From assembly GCA_033964015.1 (NCBI GenBank), contig CM066919.1, positions 16,285,646-16,349,645 of the forward strand: a stretch of 64,000 nucleotides of DNA, written 5' to 3'. Positions 57,301 to 64,000 of this stretch are shown in pieces; positions within the stretch are counted from its first letter, which is position 1; the number at the start of each line of letters is the position of its first letter. The notes under the pieces are model-generated. The model searched no databases. It had not been told where the DNA came from and saw only the letters and a program-made list of their open reading frames with translations. The translations under genes were made by a program, and so were the position numbers. The stretch is from Scolanthus callimorphus (Eukaryota; Cnidaria; Anthozoa; Actiniaria; Edwardsiidae).

Positions 57301-57862
57301 CCGTCCTAGAGTACGCTTCACCAGTATTTTCTAACCTACCCAAATATCTTAGTGAGGATCTCGAGCGTATCCAGAGGCGCGCCCTCAATATTATTTACCC
57401 ATTTAAGGAATATTCGCGCGCTCTTGCTTTGGCCAGTCTTTCCTCTCTCGAACAACGCAGAGAGGAAGCCTGCGTGAGGTTCATTCAGAGGATTCCTCCA
57501 GGCAGTCCTCTGTATGACCTCACCCGCTACCGTATTTCACCCGAGGCTCCTCTGGGTATGCTCTAAGATCCCGTGAGCCTCCGATGCCTAAAGTGTGCAA
57601 AACCGACCGCTTTAGAAATTTTATAACCGCCAAGTATGCTACACTGTTATCGTAATTGTCCTTTATCCCTTTTTCCATTATTAGTATTAGTTGTATTTAT
57701 CGTATAGAGTAGGTGATGGGTTTTTTGGGGTACTTATTTTATTTATTTATTTATTTATTTATTCATGTATTTATATTAATTAATTGTCAACAGTCCTGTA
57801 ATTAAGCTTCAAGCTACGAAAGGATGGAATAAACATATTATTATTATTATATTATATTAAAG
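54313..57862 (+). mobile_element. CR1/L2-like non-LTR retrotransposon
   Basis: Contains an endonuclease plus reverse-transcriptase open frame (54539-57566), then a 3' region with a TTTA microsatellite (57738-57775) and a terminal ATTATTATTATATTATATT repeat (57836-57860), the microsatellite-like 3' end typical of this group. AT-rich GATAATAATGATGATGATAA at 54287-54312 marks the 5' side, which suggests insertion into a microsatellite. Frameshifts make it inactive. Confidence 0.85.
54539..57566 (+). pseudogene. LINE ORF2: AP endonuclease and reverse transcriptase
   Basis: The endonuclease starts near 54960 with ILVTNIRSLAPKIGEF, then VACVTETWL (about 55045), GGGLTAYVSSSIPVR, and after a frame change LLGVVYHPPS, WVVGDFNPT (about 55400) and GTSDHYCFF (about 55570). 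The third frame (55668-57566) holds the reverse transcriptase: KSQGPDGTPNVIWKSFA (about 56275), FFFSDFRKGFDLIDHKIL (catalytic D strand, about 56650-56710), GGIPQGTPLGPILFAIMIDD (about 56830-56890), KFVDDLTALEIVPRN (VDD in place of YADD, about 56920-56960), KLLGVFISEDLTW (about 57140) and VLEYASPVF. It nicks DNA and copies its own mRNA at the nick. Two frameshifts (near 55200 and 55680) separate the parts. Confidence 0.85.
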
Positions 57863-59103
57863 CAACCCATCCAAGCCAAAACGATACGTTCAGCGGCTTA
57901 CGAAAACATCGCGGGCTCTTATTTACGCATGCGCACTTGCGTTTTTGGCGACCCGTGTACACAGCCAATCACAGTCCGTCTTGGATCACTGAGCGCGCGC
58001 GTCATTTTGTCCTCCAGCACAGCGCCGCGGGCATGCAGAGGACACGGACCGGAAGTCGCTCCTCAATTTTCCCGCTGAAAAAACTCACAAAACACGCGCC
58101 CGCGTCGGCTCACTCGAGTTCATAATTTTTGTTGATTCAAACTGAGACAAACTCGTGGGTGCGAACCACGCCAACTTTGCTCAAAAGAATTCTCTAATGA
58201 TTGTCAAAATACTTCGGATTCGATTCCTTCGCCGAAATTTCATAATGTTGTTTAGTGATTTTGGAGAAACTATGAGGGAGTTGTAAAAGATTCAAAGGCT
58301 AGATTGCAGAATATCCGACCCACGGCGAAGCAAGACTTCGGCGTTCTTCTGAAGTAAAACAACAGTTTCTTTCGTAAAAGCTGCAAACGACGTGTTCTTC
58401 GAATACTCATATGAGATCTACGAACAGGGAGCCAGAACTGGATTGAACAGGATTGACAATAACAGAAAATTGCAATGGTTTTAGCCGAATAATATATTTA
58501 GGAAAATTGGCTTTGTGCAAAAGCTTGCCAAGTAAGAATGAATTCAACTCAACACGACGGAGACTTTCGGAGGAAAGAAACGACTTCACTATCAGTTATC
58601 GGTAAGCACAAAGCTTGAAATTGCTTCTTATGCTATTTATATTTTTAGCTTCCAAGTTATTGCATTCCTGATGAGAAAATTCTGACTTTACATGTAACTT
58701 TTACGTTTTGCTGCTTTAGTTGGCTCCCTCGAGGTTTCTTTTTCTCCGGCTAAACTCGAATTATAGTTTTGAGTAATCTTTACTGATATTCTAGCCTTGA
58801 TTCCTTTGTCACATGTTAGATTTAGTTAGTACAATGAGACAAATACTATGTCAAGTATTCTTTGTTGTGGATTTCGCTGAAAATCTTATTTTTCATTTTT
58901 ATTTCAAGGAGATTATCTTTTGCCGGTCGTGAACTGCGACTTGTTAGCATATCAGAACGCGCTAATACTATCATTGCCACGTATGGTAACATTTCTTGAT
59001 TTAAACTGCAAAGGTGAGCTCCCTGTGAGTAAGACGTGGGGTGTGTATGATTGGAGTTCCGCTTTTAGGCATTGCCTAAATCTATATTATCGTATGGTTA
59101 CAG

Positions 59104-59645
59104 GTTGTGACACAGTCTCGTACTTCGCGGGTAATACCAAGAAGACTTCATGGAAGACCTTCGTGGAGAACCCTGAACTTCTTAACTGCCTTGGTAATGC
59201 TGAGCTGGACGATGTAGCCATCAGTTCTGTAGAGAGGTTCATTTGCCGTGTCTACGAGACCAACGAGGAGACCTGTGACAGAGCGAGGGTCACTCTATTC
59301 TCGAAGTGCCGAGCTCCCGAGACACTACCACCGACAAGTGACGCTGCTCAGTGGCACATAAAAAGAGCACATTACCAGGCGCTGGTATGGCGGCAAGCAC
59401 ATATAGCGAATCCAGTTCTACCTCCTCTCGAAGAAATGGGCTGGAAGCTAGTGAATAGCCTCTTGGAGCCGAAACTGCTCTCCCTTGCCCCCGTACCACA
59501 AAGCTGCGATTTGATGGTCAAGTGCGGATGCAAATCCATGTGTAAAACACTGAGGTGCAGCTGTCGCCAGGCGGGCCTCCCGTGTACAGGTGCTTGCTTT
59601 TGTTTGAGTTCTGTGGAAAAGGCCTGCCTTAATAAAGATAACTAA
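59104..59645 (+). pseudogene. Second Academ-like nuclease gene, 3' exon
   Basis: Completes the gene at 50019-54277. It opens with GCDTVSYFAGNTKKTSWKTF, the GxD plus helix-3-turn-helix-like segment of flap endonucleases, then VERFICRVYETNEETCDRAR, LPPTSDAAQWHIKRAHYQAL, MGWKLVNSLLEPKLLSLAPV and the CXC tail KCGCKSMCKTLRCSCRQAGL followed by PCTGACFC (about 59520-59605). The stop is at 59643. This exon is uninterrupted, in contrast to the corresponding part of the first copy. The open frame continuing upstream to 58920 is intronic read-through. Confidence 0.8.
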
Positions 59646-60561
59646 AAAGGAATCTGTTTGGATAACCTTGAAATCCACGGCATCCTATTCATACATTCAC
59701 GCAATTCTGTCTACAATATACCTGATTTTTACCTATGTGCTTAGACATTGGACAGCGTGCCTTCCTGAAGCTTATCAAACACTAGCAAACAAGAGCAAGG
59801 AAATAGAACGTATGGAAATTGAATCATCAATTGTATTCCTCGAAGTCAAGAGTCAGCCTAAACTCCTATCTTTTGTGATAAACTGTGATCAGCCAGCATC
59901 AGCAGTGACAAGAAAGGGCAATAATCGTCCTTTTTGGTAAAAAAAAATTATTTTTTATGTATTTATAATAATAATAATAATAATAAATAGGTTTATTCGA
60001 ATGCCATTGCAGTTGAAACTGAATTACAGCAACGGGTCAGCAATATCTAGCAACAATAATTACAAAATCTATGTGATACAAAGTCACCAAAGCGAATTGT
60101 AGTCGGGATGCGTCCCGTTGTACTCACAGTACCTGACCTAAGTGAATAACCACGTACATTTCGTGTTACACTTCCAGTAATTACAGACCTTAGAGGTTCG
60201 TGCTCCCTAGCGGAGGCCATGAACTTAAAGCATAAATCATAAATCATAGCATAAAGCGAGAGGAGAGGCTTTGTAGCCCACAGGCATCCAAAGCCTCCTG
60301 GTAACGCAGGTGTGGAAGAACAATACGGAGGACTTTCCTTTGTACGCCCTCAACAGTATCGCCCTCAACAGGCGTGAGTATGCCCTCAACAGGCGTGAAA
60401 TGGAGAGAAATGGCATTTTAGCCTCGTTTTCGAGAAATATGCTAATTAGGAGTCACGTGATCATTCCGATTATAATTAAAACCCTCTATTAAGCAGACAC
60501 AACATGTTGGTCATTAGTTTTATGGCAGAGAAGCATTGAAAATACAACATTCTCATTTAGC
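59646..60561. other. Downstream flank of the second Academ-like gene
   Basis: Contains an AATAAT microsatellite at about 59965-59990, a 21-bp tandem unit CGCCCTCAACAGGCGTGAG/A at 60340-60400 (three units), and at 60418-60466 the inverted partner of 49520-49570. No gene seen. Confidence 0.5.
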
Positions 60562-60681
60562 CTCGTTTTCGTGTTATTATGCTAATTAGTACCCTTAAAT
60601 CTCAAAATCACGCTTGGTAAACAGCAAATTCGTAATCAGCACCCAAAATTCGTGGGGAATAGCCTTTTCCTCGAGTTTGCC
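60562..60681. repeat. 120-bp repeat, inverted copy of 48101-48220
   Basis: Reads GCCTCGTTTTCGTGTTATTA ... CCTCGAGTTTGCC. Together with the pair 49520-49570/60418-60466 it forms nested inverted repeats around the second Academ-like gene. Confidence 0.65.
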
Positions 60682-61390
60682 GTCCGAAGAAAAGGCGTTC
60701 CGCCCTTGCCAGATTTCCGGTCAACAAAGGTACTATTTTAACCTACTTAGTATACTTTAGCGGCAACCATAACACAGCGGACAGCGCACACATCGGAAGA
60801 AGACAAAACCGCCTACTTCTCCCTTGTGCTGATGCAAAAAATATTAATTCTAAAGTCCTCTTTCTGAGTTTTGTGAACTTATGAAATGTAAATCTTGTCG
60901 GTAAATTATCACATTCTTTCGTAGCGAAACTAGCTAGAGCACAATAGCAACAATTTTGAATGCTTTACTACTATTATGAGGTTTAGAGCTCTTAGCTTTG
61001 TGAACATTCAAGTTTTTCTCTAGACTACACAGCCACAGCAGCTCAACATTTGCTAATTCTGAACTATGGATTGCACTGACTGACTTCGGCTGAGCGTCTC
61101 CTTACAGTTTTTGGTGATTTATTAAATTTCACGACCAAGTTGTTGTGAATGTTTAGAATTTTTATTGTCCGCCAGTGACAACAGTAGAGGTCTCAAACCC
61201 ACGCTGCAAGTCACGTGATCTGGTCATCCAATCATAAACGTTACCCAAGACCTTTTGCGGGCCCTGCTCCGACGATTCGAGATTTTATCTGGCATATGTA
61301 CCATATACCCTTATATTTTCTCTTTACGCGGGGGATTCTATAATGCCTCCTCGGGTTTTGGCAGGCCAAAACCCTGCGGGGGCAAATAGT
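60682..61390. other. Non-coding, no feature recognised
   Basis: No gene or clear repeat. AT-rich with one CACGTG near 61213. Confidence 0.3.
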
Positions 61391-61870
61391 AGTTTAAGTT
61401 ATGAACTAGGAGGTATTAAATGGACAATTAATTAAATTGAAAGTAACATGTAAAAGATTGGTGTGCCCTCCCCTGAAAAGCTTTCAAATAGGTATGGCCC
61501 TCTCCTTGTGCCTCCCTAATGCCACTCCCCGCCACTCAAGAAAACAAAGCGTACATTTACATAGTACATTTACATAGTTTAAGTTATGAACTAGGAGGTA
61601 TTAAATGGACAATTAATTAAATTGAAAGTAACATGTAAAAGATTGGTGTGCCCTCCCCTGAAAAGCTCCCCTGAAAACAAAGCGTACATTTACATAGTAC
61701 ATTTACATAGTTTAAGTTATGAACTAGGAGGTATTAAATGGACAATTAATTAAATTGAAAGTAACATGTAAAAGATTGGTGTGCCCTCCCCTGAAAAGCT
61801 TTCAAATAGGTATGGCCCTCCCCTTGTGCCTCCCTAATGCCACTCCCCGCCACTCAAGAAAACAAAGCGT
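61391..61870. repeat. Three tandem units of up to 186 bp
   Basis: The block starting AGTTTAAGTTATGAACTAGG occurs at 61391, 61576 and 61707. Each continues through AATTAAATTGAAAGTAACAT and GATTGGTGTGCCCTCCCCTG. The first and third extend to GCCACTCAAGAAAACAAAGC; the second lacks about 55 bp. A short ACATTTACATAGT unit is itself doubled at the junctions. A plus-strand frame at 61755-61997 lies across it and matches nothing. Confidence 0.9.
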
Positions 61871-62591
61871 TCCTTCCCTTACAATTGGAATTTCCAATAA
61901 ATTTTACACTGAAGGATCAGTAAAAATACCAAAATGGCAACCAACTACAGTATTCGGAATTTCTCTGCTTATTCATGTTGGATATTTTCTGGGGTGACAC
62001 ATTTTAATAAAAATACACTGAACATGTTATAATATGGTACATGTATGGTATGTAAATGTGTAATATTAAAACAGCTCATGACAAAGAAAAGCTTTTCTCT
62101 TGATTACACTTTTGTGCCTTGTTATTCCATTATTCCATTGTGAGGGGTTAGTACCTAAATTTTGTTTTACCTTTATTTGACAGGTCGTGCTTATTTTCAT
62201 CTGTATCTCTGTATACTGCACATGTTTAGAGACATTTTTTTTCTTGAAAGATTATTATAGTGACAAACCATGTACACAACCGGGAGCTCCGCTTTTAGCC
62301 AGTGGCTAAATCTATATATTAGTCTTTTTCTGCGCGAAATCGAAGCCTCTGATCCACACAGCTTCTCTGGACAGTAGACAGATCACTCCTCTATACAACT
62401 AATCAGAGATTAAGTGTCGCTTTGCCGCTAGTTTGATGGTAAAGCCCTGTATGTTACAATGTGCCATAGTATGATTGAAAGGGTTAATGTGTAGTAAATG
62501 CTACTGTCCAATTGATGGCCTCTACATTTAAAATCATTTGAAACAAATTGTGGTTATTAATTGCCTAACTGATGATTTGGACAAGACAGTT
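61871..62591. other. Non-coding; includes an inverted fragment of the 48318 repeat
   Basis: 62284-62325 (GGAGCTCCGCTTTTAGCCAG + TGGCTAAATCTATATATTAG) is the reverse complement of 48315-48357. Otherwise nothing recognised. Confidence 0.45.
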
Positions 62592-62674
62592 TTGGACATG
62601 ACTTGATTTGGACATGACTTGATTTGGACATGACTTGATTTGGACATGACTTGATTTGGACATGACTTGATTTA
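62592..62674. repeat. 16-bp minisatellite, five to six units
   Basis: ACTTGATTTGGACATG is repeated perfectly five times, with a degenerate leading unit (GATTTGGACAAGACAGTTTTGGACATG). Confidence 0.95.
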
Positions 62675-63725
62675 CTACAAAATGAATTAGAAAACAATTG
62701 TGTAGTTGGTACATCAGATATACTGATGTCAAGTTCTAAAACTGCAATGTTTGATTCTGATGTGTTGCTCCAAGGCAGATTGGGTTGGTGGAATATTTTT
62801 GATGCTTCTGGTGGCTTGACAGAACATTACAAATACGGGATTGTATCGCAACCAGTTAGAGCATTGAATAATGGCAAGCCTTCACATTGCTGAATTGTCA
62901 AAGTTTCAACCATCCTGTGTATTGGCAAGTAACGCAGATGTTTTCCAACACCAAAGGCGACCCAAAGCTCCTCAACTTCCAACTTTTCAGCAAATGCTAT
63001 GGCGTGCAAGACTACATCAGTGTCAAAGTTCTTATGAGAATAGTTCATGCCATTTTGTGATGCATGTTTTGCATGCAGAAAAATGCGAGAATCGGCTTCC
63101 TCGTGATTGCATGGTGCACGACTAACAACATTAATATCGTCGGTGCTGATTAGTTGTACACCGTATGGCAAGCTGAGATACTTCACACTTGTTGCTAGAA
63201 ACTGGAAGAGTTCCTTCTTGTTCTCATCAAGACTTCCAATTTATAGGAATGGGCGCTTTTCCACAGACACGTCTTCGAGCACCGGTGCCTCTGGCTGCTC
63301 GTGTTGTTTTCTTGAGACTGTTTTATAAGTACCGATCCTCTTGACATTTTGTATTCTTGGAAGGTCTTGCACTTGCCTGGTGGAAGCATGTTATCGATCG
63401 CTTCACCATCTAGAACTAAAACATCTACAGAAGGACGTTCCTGTGATTTCTGACTTGATCGCAATTTGGAATTATTATTTGGAAGTGCGAGCGGGCAAGA
63501 ACTATTCTCGTGCCGGAAAAATTATTCCAGGTTCCCCTCTCTTGATAGGCAGGCAATATAGAGCCTAGAAAACTACCGACTTTAACTTCTGAGATCTGCA
63601 ACTCGGCTAGTCGTCTTGCTCGATGTCTGCTTTCCAGGTGTTTCGAACAGAGCAAGGCTGCATCTGGATGTGGTGTCTGTAATCAGCTTAGACCGCTTGT
63701 TCAGTCGCTCTTCGACGTAGCTGTC
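62640..63725 (-). pseudogene. Fourth nuclease-gene remnant (Academ-like, other subfamily)
   Basis: Minus-strand fragments in order: VEERLNKRSKL (about 63715), SVDVLVLDGEAIDNMLPPGK (about 63365-63430, the first nuclease aspartate strand), NHEEADSRIFLHAKHA (about 63060-63110), NFDTDVVLHAIAFAEKLEVE (about 62965-63030), YLPIHRMVETL and FNALTGCDTIPYL (about 62835-62870). After GCDT the helix-3-turn-helix segment is missing, and the next recognisable piece, RSIKNIPPTQSALEQHIR (about 62745-62805), belongs to the linker before the CXC tail. That points to an internal deletion. The V-x-W/F-D motif segment is also lost between 63365 and 63195. Ends of the parent element were not found. Confidence 0.65.
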
Positions 63726-64000
63726 ATATAGGGCTTGTCCCCTGGCCTCTGCCCCTGTTATAGCCTCGTGTCTAACACTAGAAGATCATTGCTGTCTTCG
63801 CAAAAGGGATTTTCCATTTCTTCAAACACACTTTTCATTTGGCAGCATCAAAAATATGAAGGTATAGTTTCTACCTTCAAAACTAAATTCAAGGAAAATA
63901 TTTTAATGAACCAAATGTGACCCTCTTTGCGAAAACCCGGCTAAATGATTTTAGCGTTGTGAGCAAAATGCATTTCAATGCATTGTGGAACGTACGGAAT
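63726..64000. other. Window end, no feature recognised
   Basis: Could contain more of the 5' part of the minus-strand nuclease gene; nothing readable. Confidence 0.25.

Larger units (their letters stand above)
54278..59103 (+). other. Intron of the second Academ-like gene, enlarged by a LINE
   Basis: The donor GTAATC at 54278 and the acceptor GGTTACAG ending at 59103 join phase-1 exons so that TG/CDTVSYFAG is restored. A CR1/L2-like LINE occupies about 54313-57862. The remaining 57870-59103 contains GC-rich sequence near 57900-58100 and no gene. The first copy of the gene has no intron at this site. Confidence 0.75.

Noticed and set aside
58920..59103. N-terminal part of the frame entering the nuclease exon
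   Set aside because: It lies before the splice acceptor and has no counterpart in the other copies; it also contains a fragment resembling the 48318 repeat border.
1..64000. tRNA, rRNA or CRISPR arrays
   Set aside because: Short GGTTCGAA-like boxes and tandem repeats exist, but no cloverleaf, no rRNA core sequence and no regularly spaced repeat-spacer array was found.

Overview
This is eukaryotic, intron-bearing, AT-rich DNA, most likely from an anthozoan cnidarian (coral or sea anemone). The evidence is one rhodopsin-like receptor, spliced exons, an alpha-kinase fragment, and a mixture of Academ, Harbinger, ISL2EU-like, Mutator-like, Penelope, CR1/L2-like, RTE-like and tyrosine-recombinase mobile DNA of the kind common in cnidarians. 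No bacterial operon, CRISPR array, tRNA or rRNA was found. The only near-intact host gene is the receptor at 5808-6883 (minus), broken by a single G-run indel. Nearly all other coding sequence comes from mobile elements and is decayed.

Layout: 1-1003 tyrosine recombinase remnant; 5808-6883 GPCR; 7650-11705 a 4.06-kb DNA transposon with about 200-bp inverted termini carrying remnants of a FEN1/XPG-like nuclease with a CXC tail, itself hit by a Harbinger-type MITE (8482-8697); 16026-16747 alpha-kinase pseudogene; 19992-23685 a Penelope-like element bounded by 144-bp direct repeats with a hammerhead-like core at the junction; 24171-25431 and 27136-27304 non-autonomous inverted-repeat elements; 26390-26977 two exons of an unidentified gene; 29608-34642 a Harbinger element with its helper and transposase; 34889-43270 an 8.4-kb DNA transposon with about 550-bp inverted termini and a long multidomain gene ending in the same nuclease plus CXC module; 43328-45160 SWIM and THAP/HTH_Tnp_4 transposase remnants; 45257-46470 RTE-like LINE fragment; 48318-49518 a repeat with a 127-bp minisatellite; 50019-59645 a second copy of the long nuclease gene whose intron has received a CR1/L2-like LINE; 61391-62674 tandem repeats; 62640-63725 (minus) a fourth nuclease-gene remnant.

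Main result: the two elements with resolvable ends (7650-11705 and 34889-43270) begin TAGTCCA, end TGGACTA and sit between perfect 3-bp target duplications (ACC and CTA). Their coding remnants keep the acidic residues of a flap-endonuclease domain (D, FD, EAD, DTD, GCD), a helix-3-turn-helix-like segment and a cysteine-rich CXC tail. From family knowledge this fits the Academ superfamily (3-4-bp duplications, one lineage with an XPG nuclease), so it is probably a divergent, poorly described Academ group rather than a new superfamily. Its terminal repeats carry a perfect RFX X-box next to a CRE, which is unusual.

The window also records nested invasions. A SWIM-domain gene had one intron enlarged to 13.8 kb by the Harbinger and Academ insertions, and the second Academ-like gene had one intron enlarged to 4.8 kb by a LINE. 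In both cases splice sites and phase still match across the gap.
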